64,000 bases of DNA from Falsiruegeria litorea R37 (GTDB lineage Bacteria > Pseudomonadota > Alphaproteobacteria > Rhodobacterales > Rhodobacteraceae): the NCBI RefSeq assembly GCF_900172225.1, contig NZ_FWFO01000001.1:2666001-2730000 (forward strand), in the 5' to 3' direction. The number at the start of each line of letters is the position of its first letter. Positions within the stretch are counted from its first letter, which is position 1. The notes beneath the pieces were generated by a model. It ran no database searches, was not told the origin of the DNA, and saw only the letters and a program-made list of their open reading frames with translations. The position numbers and the translations under genes were made by a program. Positions 17,300 to 25,142 of the stretch are shown one piece after another.

Positions 17300-17428
17300 G
17301 TGACGCCCTCCTTCTCGGTTCGGGGGTTGAGTATTCCACACGAACGCAAGAGACGTAAAGTCAGCCTTTGCGCCGTTACAAACCCACCCTAACCTGACGC
17401 CAGATCGCATCGCACCGGGAGAAAGCAC

Positions 17429-18607
17429 ATGCGCAGAGTGTTGAAATGGCTGGGTGGACTTGTGGCCCTGGCTGTTGTCATCGGGGCCATCATCTTTTTT
17501 GGCGTCCTGCCCGCCTATGTCGAAGACACCAGCAACAACGTGATCGACCACGACGGCTATCCCATCACCGAGGCGGCCGCTGCGCTACACAAGACGCTGA
17601 TCGTCGGCGATCTGCATGCCGACCCGCTGCTGTGGAGCCGCGACCTGACCGAACGCGGTACACGCGGCCAGGTGGACGTGCCCCGGCTGATCGACGGCAA
17701 CGTCGCCTTGCAGGTTTTCACAGCTGTCACCAAATCCCCTGCTGGTCAAAACTATGACAACAACTCGTCCGAGGCCTTTGACAACATTACCCTTTTGGCC
17801 ATCGGCCAACTCTGGCCTCTGCGCACCTGGGGGAGCTTGTTTGAGCGTGCAATCTATCAAGCCGAGAAACTGCACGAGTTCGAGGCCAAATCCGATGGCC
17901 GCCTGAAGATCATCAAGACCCAAGCCGATCTTGAGGCAGTGCTGGCCGCCAAGGCAGACGGTCAGGACATTGTTGGCGGTATCTTGGGCATCGAGGGCGC
18001 ACACCCGCTCGAAGGGGACTTATCAAAGATCGGCCCGATCTTTGACGCAGGTCATCGGGTATTTGGCCTTCACCATTTCTTTGACAACGAATTGGGCGGC
18101 TCGCTGCATGGGCAAGGCAACCAGGGTCTCAGCGACTTTGGCCGCGCTGTGGTCAAGGAACTGGAAACCCGCCCGGTGGTTGTCGACCTCGCCCATTCCA
18201 GCCCGCAGGTCGCGCGCGAGGTGATCGAGATGACCGATATGCCGCTGATCGTGAGCCACACGGGGCTGCATGGCTTTTGCCCGGTCAAGCGCAACTATCC
18301 CGACGATCTGATGAAGGCGATTGCCGAAACTGGCGGTGTGATCGGCATGGGCTATTGGGCCGATGTGACCTGCGGAGATATCACTCCGCGCGGCATCGCC
18401 AAGATGATCAAGGCCGCAGTCGATGCCGTGGGCGAAGATCACGTGTCGCTCGGCTCGGACTATGACGGGTCAGTCGAGACGGCATTTGACACGTCCGAAT
18501 TGGCTGCTCTCACCTCTGGTCTGATGGCCGAAGGGCTGACCAGGGCACAGATCCGCAAGGTCATGGGCGAAAACATGGTTCGCGTGTTCCGGCAACGGCT
18601 GCAATAA
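17429..18607 (+). CDS. membrane-anchored dipeptidase, peptidase family M19
   Basis: A 392-residue protein. Residues 6-30 form a hydrophobic anchor or uncleaved signal (LKWLGGLVALAVVIGAIIFF), placing the catalytic domain in the periplasm. Renal-dipeptidase-family marks are the metal-binding GDLHADPLLW, the bridging Glu in GIEGAHPLEGD, DLAHSSPQV, and VSHTGLHG. The C-terminal HVSLGSDYDGSVE supplies a further conserved Asp. M19 enzymes hydrolyse dipeptides, and some act on D-amino-acid dipeptides or beta-lactams. It is transcribed singly. Confidence 0.92.
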   Translation: MRRVLKWLGGLVALAVVIGAIIFFGVLPAYVEDTSNNVIDHDGYPITEAAAALHKTLIVGDLHADPLLWSRDLTERGTRGQVDVPRLIDGNVALQVFTAVTKSPAGQNYDNNSSEAFDNITLLAIGQLWPLRTWGSLFERAIYQAEKLHEFEAKSDGRLKIIKTQADLEAVLAAKADGQDIVGGILGIEGAHPLEGDLSKIGPIFDAGHRVFGLHHFFDNELGGSLHGQGNQGLSDFGRAVVKELETRPVVVDLAHSSPQVAREVIEMTDMPLIVSHTGLHGFCPVKRNYPDDLMKAIAETGGVIGMGYWADVTCGDITPRGIAKMIKAAVDAVGEDHVSLGSDYDGSVETAFDTSELAALTSGLMAEGLTRAQIRKVMGENMVRVFRQRLQ

Positions 18608-18646
18608 AGGGTCGAACTCATGGGGCCTTGCGGGTAGAGAGGCGCC

Positions 18647-19762
18647 ATGAACATGCACGCCAAATTCGAAATCTTTGCAGCTGTGGCCCCGGGACTGGAG
18701 CTTGCCCTGCGCGATGAGGCCCTGGAGCGGGGGTTTCGCAAAGCAAAGGCCGCGCCCGGCGGGGTACGGTTTCGCGGCACTTGGGCGGATGTCTGGCGGG
18801 CCAATCTGGAGCTTCGCGGAGCCTCTAAGGTGCTGGCCCGCATCGGTCAGTTTCGGGTGACCCATCTGGCGCAGCTGGACAAACTGGCGCGCGATTTCGA
18901 TTGGACCCGCGTCATGCGCCCCGATGTGCCCGTACGGGTCGAGGTGACGTGTAAACGCTCAAAGATCTACCACGAAGGCGCAGCAGCCGAACGCATTGAA
19001 CGAGCACTCGCCGAGGAATTGGGCGCACCGATTGATCCAGACGCGCAGGTCGTTGTGAAAGCCCGGATAGAGGATGACACCTGCACACTCAGCGTGGATA
19101 CCTCAGGCGAGCTGCTGCATAAACGCGGCCACAAAGTGGCGGTCGGCAAAGCCCCCATGCGCGAGAACATGGCCGCGCTGTTTCTGCGCCAGTGCGGCTT
19201 TGACGGGCAAGAACCGGTGTTGGACCCGATGTGTGGTTCCGGCACATTTGTGATCGAGGCCGCCGAGATGGCCATGGGTCTGCAGGCTGGCCGGTCGCGC
19301 GGCTTTGCTTTTGAGCAACTGGCGACATTTGATTCAAATGCGTTTGACGCGTTGAAGTCCCCCGCAGAACCCGCTGACCTGGCATGGAATTTCTATGGCT
19401 CGGACAGGAACGCCGGAGCGATTGAGATGAGCGCAGCCAACGCAGACCGGGCAAGCGTCGGCGCAGTGACCCATTTCCGCCACTGCGGCACAAGCGAGGC
19501 CGAGCGCCCCCAAGGCCCTTCCGGATTGGTGATCGTGAACCCGCCCTATGGTGGGCGCATTGGGGACAAGAAAGCCCTCTACGCGCTCTATGACGCGCTT
19601 GGAAGAACTTTGAAACAACGATTCAAGGGCTGGCGCGTTGGCATCATCACCAACGAGGCGAGCTTGGCCAAGGCAACCGGGCTGCGCTTCAAACCGACGT
19701 CGGCACCGGTGGCGCATGGCGGCATAAAGGTCACGCTTTACCAAACGGACGCAATTACATAG
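18647..19762 (+). CDS. THUMP-domain SAM-dependent RNA methyltransferase (RlmL type)
   Basis: A 371-residue class I methyltransferase. The N-terminal half has a ferredoxin-like plus THUMP region (RVEVTCKRSKIYHEGAAAERIERAL) that binds RNA. The C-terminal half has the SAM motif VLDPMCGSGTFVIEAA and the catalytic NPPYGGRIG. This is the organisation of RlmL-N / YcbY, which makes m2G2445 in 23S rRNA. Related enzymes modify tRNA, so the exact position is inferred. The gene is followed by repeat copy C and then the convergent rpoH. Confidence 0.88.
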   Translation: MNMHAKFEIFAAVAPGLELALRDEALERGFRKAKAAPGGVRFRGTWADVWRANLELRGASKVLARIGQFRVTHLAQLDKLARDFDWTRVMRPDVPVRVEVTCKRSKIYHEGAAAERIERALAEELGAPIDPDAQVVVKARIEDDTCTLSVDTSGELLHKRGHKVAVGKAPMRENMAALFLRQCGFDGQEPVLDPMCGSGTFVIEAAEMAMGLQAGRSRGFAFEQLATFDSNAFDALKSPAEPADLAWNFYGSDRNAGAIEMSAANADRASVGAVTHFRHCGTSEAERPQGPSGLVIVNPPYGGRIGDKKALYALYDALGRTLKQRFKGWRVGIITNEASLAKATGLRFKPTSAPVAHGGIKVTLYQTDAIT

Positions 19763-19776
19763 TCGGTCCGCAACTG

Positions 19777-19858
19777 GGCGCCCGCCGCCGCGCGCAGCGC
19801 GGCGGCCCGGCCCAACCAGAGGCGGTTTTTCGTCAGAAAAATCAACGACGGGCGGGAG
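19777..19858 (+). repeat. structured intergenic repeat, copy C
   Basis: Plus-orientation copy between the convergent RlmL-like and rpoH genes. Hairpin I is GCCGCCGCGC-GCA-GCGCGGCGGC, a perfect 10-bp stem. The core is CCCGGCCCAAC with CAGAGG in place of GGGAGG. Hairpin II is TTTTTC-GTCA-GAAAAA. The end is CGACGGGCGGGAG. Confidence 0.85.
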
Positions 19859-19869
19859 TGTTTCCCCTT

Positions 19870-19907
19870 GCAAAATGCAACAAGCCCCAATCTTTCGATC
19901 GGGGCTT
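19870..19907 (-). terminator. probable terminator of rpoH
   Basis: On the minus strand AAGCCCCGATC-GAAA-GATTGGGGCTT forms an 11-bp stem with one G-T pair and a GAAA loop. GTTGCATTTTGC follows, so the T-run is short. It begins 24 bp after the rpoH stop codon. Confidence 0.75.
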
Positions 19908-19931
19908 GCGCACGAGGGGCGTCTAGAAAGG

Positions 19932-20828
19932 TCAGCTGGAGCCCAGCATCCCCTTTTCACGCGCCAGTTCGCGCATCTTCTTTTGCAGCTTTTCGAACGC
20001 ACGCACCTCAATCTGACGAATGCGTTCACGGCTGACATTGTACTGCGTGCTCAAATCCTCAAGCGTCACGGTCTGCTCCGCCAGACGGCGTTGGGTCAGA
20101 ATGTCCTTTTCGCGATCATTCAGCACGTCCAAGGCCTGCGCCAGCAGCTCGCGGCGTGCTTCCATCTCGTCGCGCGCTTCATAATCGCCAGCCTGATCGG
20201 CGTCTTCATCCTCAAGCCAGTCCTGCCATTGCATGGTCCCCTCGCCCTCGGAGCCGACGGTCGCGTTCAACGACGCGTCCCCGCCCGACATGCGGCGGTT
20301 CATGCTGATGACCTCTTCCTCGGTCACACCCAGATCGGTCGCAATCCGCTTGACGTTTTCGGGGCGCAGATCGCCCTCTTCCAACGCGCCGATGCGGGCC
20401 TTGGCCTTGCGCAGGTTGAAAAACAGCTTCTTCTGCGCCGAGGTCGTGCCCAGCTTGACCATCGACCACGAGCGCAGGACATATTCCTGGATCGAGGCGC
20501 GAATCCACCACATCGCATAGGTCGCAAGACGAAAACCCTTTTCGGGATCGAACTTCTTGACCGCCTGCATCAGACCCACGTTGGCCTCGGAAATCACCTC
20601 GGCCTGCGGCAGACCGTAGCCACGATAGCCCATGGCGATCTTGGCCGCCAATCGCAGGTGCGACGTGACCATTTTGTGGGCTGCATCCGTGTCCTGCTTC
20701 TCAACCCACCGTTTGGCGAGCATGTATTCTTCTTCCGGTTCCAGCAGCGGAAACTTGCGGATTTCCTGCATATAGCGGTTCAGACCGCCCTCAGGCGTCG
20801 GTGCGGGGAGATTTGCGTAATTTGCCAT
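19932..20828 (-). CDS. rpoH: RNA polymerase heat-shock sigma factor RpoH (sigma-32)
   Basis: A 298-residue group 3 sigma factor. Its RpoH box QKKLFFNLRKAK, near residue 130, is diagnostic. Region 2 reads NVGLMQAVKKFDPEKGFRLATYAMWWIRASIQEYVLRSWS. Region 4 ends with [19 protein letters not shown]. It directs transcription of heat-shock and oxidative-stress genes. Rhodobacterales often carry two RpoH paralogues, and only one is here. The untranslated leader can fold at the Shine-Dalgarno (20843-20888, listed separately). The RluA-type gene lies upstream in the same direction. Confidence 0.96.
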   Translation of the reverse strand: MANYANLPAPTPEGGLNRYMQEIRKFPLLEPEEEYMLAKRWVEKQDTDAAHKMVTSHLRLAAKIAMGYRGYGLPQAEVISEANVGLMQAVKKFDPEKGFRLATYAMWWIRASIQEYVLRSWSMVKLGTTSAQKKLFFNLRKAKARIGALEEGDLRPENVKRIATDLGVTEEEVISMNRRMSGGDASLNATVGSEGEGTMQWQDWLEDEDADQAGDYEARDEMEARRELLAQALDVLNDREKDILTQRRLAEQTVTLEDLSTQYNVSRERIRQIEVRAFEKLQKKMRELAREKGMLGSS

Positions 20829-20842
20829 CTTTTATGTCCCTC

Positions 20843-20888
20843 CCTTAAATGTTTAAGGACTTAACATAGGATATGGGTCACCTATGTT
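20843..20888 (-). promoter_or_regulatory. two hairpins in the rpoH leader, one touching the Shine-Dalgarno
   Basis: Reading the minus strand, AACATAGG and CCTATGTT (8-bp arms, 20863-20888) are followed by CCTTAAA-CA-TTTAAGG (20843-20858). The AAGG of the second right arm runs into GGAGGG, the ribosome-binding site, 10 bp before the ATG at 20828. Folding would partly mask translation start, as in RNA thermometers. The structure is read by eye. The regulatory role is inference. Confidence 0.5.
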
Positions 20889-20974
20889 GCCCTTACAAGT
20901 GCTGGGGCTACAATATTCTGATTAAGCTTTGATTAAGAAAAGGTGAGAGTATACGCCTCACGCCTTTGTGCTGT

Positions 20975-22009
20975 TCATGTCAGGGGCAACCTGAGCGCCG
21001 TGATCAAACTTTCCATATCTTGTGGCAAAGGCGCCTCGAACCGCAAATCTTCGCCGGTGACGGGGTGGACGAACCCCAAGACGGCCGCGTGCAGCGCTTG
21101 CCGTGGAAAGGCGCGAACTGCGTCTTGTGCATTCGGGTTCAAAGCTTTGGCGGACAGTTTGCGCTTGCCACCATAGGTGGGATCCCCAATCAGCCCGTGC
21201 CCCGCGTGGGCCATATGAACGCGGATCTGATGTGTCCGCCCGGTTTCCAACCAACATTCCACCAAGGCCGCCACATGCGGCCTGCCAAATGGTTCGACAA
21301 TGCGGACCCGCGTCACCGCGTGGCGCCCGCCCTGAAACAGCACGGCCTGACGCTGACGATCGGTCTTGTGACGCGCCAGGTTGGTGCTGAGCTTCATGAT
21401 GTTGCCCGGCTCAAAGCTCACGCCCTTGACCCCGCGCAGCCGCGGATCATTGGCGTCGGGCACGCCATAACACAGCGCGCGATAGTAGCGTTCAACCGTG
21501 TGCTTTTCGAACTGCGCGGCAAGCCCCTGATGCGCAGCATCCGATTTAGCAACGACCAGCAAACCACTGGTTTCTTTGTCAATTCGATGCACAATACCGG
21601 GACGTTTCACGCCCCCCACACCAGACAGGTTATCTCCGCAATGATGCAGCAGTGCGTTGACCAGCGTGCCGGACGGAGACCCCGGTGCCGGATGCACCAC
21701 CATACCCGCTGGCTTGTTGATCACGATCAGATCGTCATCTTCGAACACCACGTCCAACGGGATATCTTCGGGGCCGATATGACTGTCTTCGGCCTCTTCC
21801 ACAGTGATGACAACAACTGCCTCAGCCCCCACCTTGGCCTTGGCATCCTTGACCACCACGCCATCGACCGTGACCTGCCCGGCCTCGATCAGCCGTGCCA
21901 GGCGGGTGCGGGACAGGGTGGCTTCGGCTGGCACATCCCGCGAAAGCGCCTTATCAAGGCGGGGCGGCGGTGCGTCCGCGATGACGAATTCAATCTGGCG
22001 GGTGCCCAT
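20975..22009 (-). CDS. RluA/RluD-family pseudouridine synthase
   Basis: A 344-residue enzyme. The N-terminal S4 RNA-binding domain is SRTRLARLIEAGQVTVDG, with the start of the protein at RLDKAL. The catalytic domain carries the family motif HRIDKETSGLLVVAKS with the catalytic Asp, and GRTHQIRVHMAHAGHGLIGDPTYGG. The S4 plus catalytic layout fits RluD or RluC (23S rRNA), but the site cannot be told apart by eye. The ATG at 22009 has AAGGGA upstream. Its start codon overlaps that of the divergent gene at 22008. Confidence 0.9.
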   Translation of the reverse strand: MGTRQIEFVIADAPPPRLDKALSRDVPAEATLSRTRLARLIEAGQVTVDGVVVKDAKAKVGAEAVVVITVEEAEDSHIGPEDIPLDVVFEDDDLIVINKPAGMVVHPAPGSPSGTLVNALLHHCGDNLSGVGGVKRPGIVHRIDKETSGLLVVAKSDAAHQGLAAQFEKHTVERYYRALCYGVPDANDPRLRGVKGVSFEPGNIMKLSTNLARHKTDRQRQAVLFQGGRHAVTRVRIVEPFGRPHVAALVECWLETGRTHQIRVHMAHAGHGLIGDPTYGGKRKLSAKALNPNAQDAVRAFPRQALHAAVLGFVHPVTGEDLRFEAPLPQDMESLITALRLPLT

Positions 22010-22313
22010 GACAATCCCTTCTGATGAGCCTGTGGAACCGCAGGAAACCCCGCAACTGAAATGGTTGCGACGGATGGTCATGGCGCTGACCGCGGTGATG
22101 ATTGGCGGCGTTGTATTGACATTTGCCCTGATTGTCATCCGCTTGTCTGACCGCACCCCCACTTTGCCTCAAGACGTGGAATTGCCTGACGGGGCATCCG
22201 CCCAGGCCGTGACAATCGGGCCCAACTGGTATGCCGTTGTGACCGACGACAACCGCATCCTGATCTTCGACAAAACCACCGGCGCACTGAAGCAGACCGT
22301 GGCCGTCGACTGA
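22008..22313 (+). CDS. small single-pass membrane protein (DUF6476-like)
   Basis: A 101-residue protein. A soluble start (MTIPSDEPVEPQETPQLKWL) is followed by one membrane helix (MVMALTAVMIGGVVLTFALIVIRL) and a C-terminal domain with WYAVVTDDNRILIFDKTTG. It resembles an alphaproteobacterial family of unknown function that sits next to rluA/rpoH. The family name is from memory and not checked. The start ATG overlaps the divergent pseudouridine-synthase ATG within the palindrome CATG, so the two leaders overlap each other's coding sequence. A hairpin follows the stop. Confidence 0.7.
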   Translation: MTIPSDEPVEPQETPQLKWLRRMVMALTAVMIGGVVLTFALIVIRLSDRTPTLPQDVELPDGASAQAVTIGPNWYAVVTDDNRILIFDKTTGALKQTVAVD

Positions 22314-22314
22314 A

Positions 22315-22332
22315 GTCGGCCGGTTAGCCGAC
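22315..22332 (+). terminator. weak hairpin terminator after the DUF6476-like gene
   Basis: GTCGGC-CGGTTA-GCCGAC, 6-bp stem starting 1 bp after the stop codon, followed by TATCCTTT. The T-rich part is poor. Confidence 0.45.
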
Positions 22333-22735
22333 TATCCTTTGGTATAGATCCAATACACCTCTGGACGCGCTGCGACCACGGACCCGTCGGCTAGAGTGTG
22401 GGCAAGAGGCATCAGTCATCACTCACAAGCCTCTCGTGGGTTCGTCAGTACACCCCCCTGTTCTGACGGCCCACGGTCCCTTCGCTCTCTTGCCGTGTGG
22501 AAAATAGTCATGGATCGCCGCCTGGATCTGCCACTGATCGGGATGAACAGCCGCCCAGTTTGGGTTTGGGTTCTGGGTGCCATGTTGATTTCCGGAACGG
22601 TGACTTTTGCGGGGATGACAATGGTAACGCCGCCGCATGACCCTACGCGAAGTTCATGCGCCATGCCTTTGTAATCGAAGCAGGATTACAAATGAATATC
22701 GAGCTAAACGGCCAATTATTCAGGGATGTGTGGGA
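22333..22735. other. about 400-bp region with no firm gene
   Basis: Between the DUF6476-like gene and tRNA-His. Apart from a possible 54-codon frame (22510-22674), nothing recognisable is present: no repeat copy, no strong palindrome. It may hold the terminator region of tRNA-His and promoters. Confidence 0.6.
22510..22674 (+). CDS. possible 54-residue membrane peptide
   Basis: An ATG preceded at about 8 bp by GGAAAA opens 54 codons with one hydrophobic segment (VWVWVLGAMLISGTVTFAGM). No homology is recognised. The ATG is internal to a longer frame, and an antisense frame of similar length exists, so this may be chance. It is listed because the surrounding 400 bp has no other gene. Confidence 0.25.
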   Translation: MDRRLDLPLIGMNSRPVWVWVLGAMLISGTVTFAGMTMVTPPHDPTRSSCAMPL

Positions 22736-22812
22736 TGGTACCACCTCCCCGGCTCGAACGGGGGACCTCCTGATCCACAATCAGGCGCTCTAACCTACTG
22801 AGCTAAGGCGGC
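22736..22812 (-). tRNA. tRNA-His (GTG)
   Basis: A cloverleaf can be read on the minus strand from G1 at 22812. D-arm GCTCAGTAGGTTAGAGC, anticodon stem CCTGA / TCAGG with loop TTGTGGA (anticodon GTG), T-arm CCCCG-TTCGAGC-CGGGG, and an encoded CCA at 22738-22736. The acceptor stem starts with G1 opposite U72, and the discriminator is A73. There is no encoded G-1/C73 pair as in other bacteria. This matches the known alphaproteobacterial form of tRNA-His, whose HisRS reads U72, A73 and the anticodon. Confidence 0.96.
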
Positions 22813-22854
22813 ACTGGGGGCGATTTATATAACCCGTCCGGAGATTGCAAGAGG

Positions 22855-23337
22855 TTAAAGATCAATCCGCCAGCTTTGTTCGACCAAATCTACCCCAAAA
22901 GATCGAACCGGTTTGCTGTCCACCAATTGCCACCCGAACTTGGCGTACAAAGCACAAGCTGCGCGGTGACTTTCATGGGTCCACAGCACCATTTCAGTAT
23001 AGCCGGAATCGCGCGCAAAATCCATGCAGGTTTGCAGCAGTCGTTTGCCCAGCCCCTTGCCGCGCGCCTGCGGCGTCAGCAGAAACAGCCGCAGTTTTGC
23101 CGTCTTGGGCCCAACAGAAACACAAAAGATGCTGCCAAGCCTTTGGGCCCCCTCTTCGGCGATCCAGCCCCGTTCGCGGTCTGGATCATGCTCGTTGACA
23201 AAATCCGCAAGGATTTGGGCAACCAGTTCACCAAAGCTGTCGTCGAACCCTTCGGCCTGGGCATAAAGCGTGCCGTGCTGTTCAACCAGCCAATCGACAT
23301 CGTCCGCTTCGAATCTACGTAAAATCACCTGAGACAT
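22855..23337 (-). CDS. GNAT family N-acetyltransferase
   Basis: A 160-residue single GNAT domain. It has KLRLFLLTPQARGKGLGKRL with the acetyl-CoA pyrophosphate loop (Q/R-x-x-G-x-G/A), and LWTHESHRAACALYAKFGWQ, the conserved C-terminal part of the fold. The start at 23337 (MSQVILRRF) has a G-rich stretch upstream. An in-frame ATG 54 bp earlier adds a basic leader without homology. The acceptor substrate is unknown. It lies just upstream of tRNA-His in the same direction, 43 bp apart. Confidence 0.88.
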   Translation of the reverse strand: MSQVILRRFEADDVDWLVEQHGTLYAQAEGFDDSFGELVAQILADFVNEHDPDRERGWIAEEGAQRLGSIFCVSVGPKTAKLRLFLLTPQARGKGLGKRLLQTCMDFARDSGYTEMVLWTHESHRAACALYAKFGWQLVDSKPVRSFGVDLVEQSWRIDL

Positions 23338-23418
23338 ACCCCCAACAGACCCCGGACCCGGCTTGATTTTCAAGCCCCTGCGCGATAGCACAAGGCCTTA
23401 CCGGAAAAAGAGGCACCC

Positions 23419-23607
23419 ATGGGTATCAACACCGAACGCGACATCGAAGCCAACATGCAAATCGGCCCCACCGACGCGGGGATGGTGCGCATTTTCATCG
23501 AATCGCAGGGTATCGAAGTGCCAATGGATTTCGATCCGGAAGAGGCCGAAGAGATCGCAGAAGAGATCCGCGCCGCCGCACAGGCCGCGCGCGCCGTTTC
23601 TGAGTAA
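23419..23607 (+). CDS. small acidic protein (DUF6324-like)
   Basis: 62 residues, acidic, with no membrane segment or signal. The sequence GPTDAGMVRIFIESQGIEVP then MDFDPEEAEEIAEEIRAAAQ reads as two beta strands and a helix. The family resemblance (DUF6324) is from memory. Its stop lies 4 bp from the stop of the convergent mmcB, a layout that recurs in related genomes as far as I recall. Function unknown. GAGG stands before the ATG. Confidence 0.7.
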   Translation: MGINTERDIEANMQIGPTDAGMVRIFIESQGIEVPMDFDPEEAEEIAEEIRAAAQAARAVSE

Positions 23608-23611
23608 CGTC

Positions 23612-24061
23612 TCAGGGTAACATCTCGGGCGGAATGCCGGGATCACGCAGCGCCTGCAATCTGCGGGCCGCGTGAGTCGCGAACTTTTGCACCATCACCT
23701 TGCGCCGCGCGGGCGCAAGTTTCTGTTCGTCGGGCATGCGGATAATTTCGGCCCCGTAGGAATCAGCAATGATCAAACCCGATTCTGCGGGCAAAAGCTC
23801 TGTCGGGAAATCGATATCGACCGCCCAAAAGTAGCGATCACACCATTCCAGATAACCTTGCCACTTGTTGTCGGACTGAAAATCCGCGCGACTGGATTTG
23901 CACTCGATCACCCAAAGTTCACCCTTGGGACCCAGGCCCAGAACATCGACCCGCAGGCCGCGGGTTGGCACAAATTCTTCAACAGAAACAAAGTTATGAC
24001 TGCGCAGGTGCCGGGCGACACCGCGTGCAAGTTTCTGTCCGGGTTGCAGGTCCAAATTCAT
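23612..24061 (-). CDS. mmcB: MmcB family DNA repair protein
   Basis: A 149-residue protein with a PD-(D/E)XK nuclease-like core: GLRVDVLGLGPKGELWVIECKSSRADFQSDNKWQGYLEWCDRYFWAVD. The acidic residues plus ECK fit the catalytic motif. MmcB was described in Caulobacter as a damage-related protein controlled by the cell cycle and needed for mitomycin C survival. The ATG at 24061 is chosen. An in-frame TTG 36 bp upstream is possible but weak. No LexA box was searched for systematically. Confidence 0.85.
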   Translation of the reverse strand: MNLDLQPGQKLARGVARHLRSHNFVSVEEFVPTRGLRVDVLGLGPKGELWVIECKSSRADFQSDNKWQGYLEWCDRYFWAVDIDFPTELLPAESGLIIADSYGAEIIRMPDEQKLAPARRKVMVQKFATHAARRLQALRDPGIPPEMLP

Positions 24062-24179
24062 GATCGCAATGGTGAACAATTCGTGAACAAATTTCAAGGC
24101 CGATTTACCAAGCTTGACATGACACCAAAAGGTATCTCATAAATAGAACCAATTGGTATCCCTTTCTCGGTGACACGAC

Positions 24180-24503
24180 ATGACCCAAAACCCACACCTC
24201 GCCTTTCGCGCCCTGGCCGACCCGACCCGCCGAGAAATCATGCGCCTGCTGACCGAGCAGGACATGACGATTGCCCAGGTTTCAGACCAGTTCGACATGA
24301 CCCGTGCGGCCGTCAAAAAGCACCTGACCATGCTGTCGGACGGCGGCCTGATCACCACCGAAGTGCGGGGACGCGAGCGCCTCAACCGTCTGAACCTTGC
24401 GGGGCTGGCGCCCGTGTTCGACTGGCTCAGCTTTTTTGACCGGTTCTGGGATGCCCGACTGAACGATTTGAAAACTGCCATTGAAGGAGGAAATGATGAC
24501 TGA
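24180..24503 (+). CDS. ArsR family transcriptional regulator
   Basis: A 107-residue winged-helix repressor: FRALADPTRREIMRLL, then the HTH MTIAQVSDQFDMTRAAVKKHLTMLSDGGLI and the wing TTEVRGRERL. The metal-binding cysteine motif of ArsR/SmtB sensors is absent, so it belongs to the non-metal group often paired with AHSA1/START-domain genes. The next gene overlaps its stop by 8 bp. The pair probably forms an autoregulated operon. Confidence 0.93.
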   Translation: MTQNPHLAFRALADPTRREIMRLLTEQDMTIAQVSDQFDMTRAAVKKHLTMLSDGGLITTEVRGRERLNRLNLAGLAPVFDWLSFFDRFWDARLNDLKTAIEGGNDD

Positions 24504-24921
24504 TGCCGATCTGAGAAAATCCATCTATCTGAACGCAAAGCGAGAAACTGTCTGGGAATACCTGACACAGCCCGATCGCCTGGCCGAATGGTTTCATCGC
24601 CCCGAGCGTCCGCTGGAACAGGGATCAAAGCTTGAGATGTTTGGGACAGAAAGCGGCGACCTCTTGATCTGGGGAGAAGTCACGGTGGCGCGCGCGCCCG
24701 AATATCTGGAATATTCCTTTACCGTCAAACCTATGGGCGACGCAGTGAGCACGGTCAAATGGACGCTCACACAGGTCGCGGGCGGCACTCAACTGTCGTT
24801 GGAGCATGAAGGGTTGCCTCAGGGCGCCGAGGCGTTCGGGCTTATTCTGGCGCTCGACAAAGGTTGGGACGATCACATTGCCCGGATGCGCGACGCGATC
24901 CACGAACTTGTTGTTGCCTGA
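24496..24921 (+). CDS. SRPBCC (AHSA1/START-like) domain protein
   Basis: About 141 residues of the SRPBCC fold: SIYLNAKRETVWEYLTQPDRLAEWFHRP at the start, then WGEVTVARAPEYLEYSFTVKP, TQVAGGTQLSLEHEGLP, and the long C-terminal helix beginning WDDHIARMRDAIHEL. Such proteins hold hydrophobic ligands in a helix-grip pocket. GGAGGA precedes two adjacent ATGs (24493 and 24496). The second has the better spacing. It overlaps the ArsR gene by 8 bp and is translationally coupled. The ligand is unknown. Confidence 0.88.
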   Translation: MTDADLRKSIYLNAKRETVWEYLTQPDRLAEWFHRPERPLEQGSKLEMFGTESGDLLIWGEVTVARAPEYLEYSFTVKPMGDAVSTVKWTLTQVAGGTQLSLEHEGLPQGAEAFGLILALDKGWDDHIARMRDAIHELVVA

Positions 24922-24934
24922 GCCCTTGTAACGG

Positions 24935-24967
24935 CCCGCCATGCAGCCTAGTTAGGAGCGTGGCGGG
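24935..24967 (+). terminator. probable terminator of the ArsR/SRPBCC operon
   Basis: CCCGCCATGC (24935-24944) pairs with GCGTGGCGGG (24958-24967), with one G-T pair and a 13-nt loop, 13 bp after the stop. TTCTGCCCTT follows, so the T-run is imperfect. Confidence 0.6.
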
Positions 24968-25033
24968 TTCTGCCCTTCTCGTGATATGCAGCATTCCGGT
25001 GGCCTTAAGCAATTCCGAGGGAGCTGGCTCTGT

Positions 25034-25078
25034 CCGGACCGTGGTCCGGTTACCTGGCGCCCACCTGTATATACAGGT
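25034..25078. promoter_or_regulatory. two tandem 16-bp palindromes in a convergent gap
   Basis: CCGGACC-GT-GGTCCGG (25034-25049) and the perfect palindrome ACCTGTATATACAGGT (25063-25078), centres 29 bp apart. The second has lux-box-like half sites (ACCTGTA/TACAGGT) but a 2-bp instead of 6-bp centre. A LuxR-type gene starts 475 bp downstream. They could equally be hairpins that end transcription. Confidence 0.45.
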
Positions 25079-25142
25079 CCTCGGGAATCAAAGCACCACG
25101 GTTGACTGGTGGTCCCGCCACATTCCCCAAAATCTCAATGAT

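Noticed and set aside
20966-22024. A 352-codon open frame opposite the pseudouridine synthase
   Set aside because: No homology. The minus-strand gene has all the family motifs.
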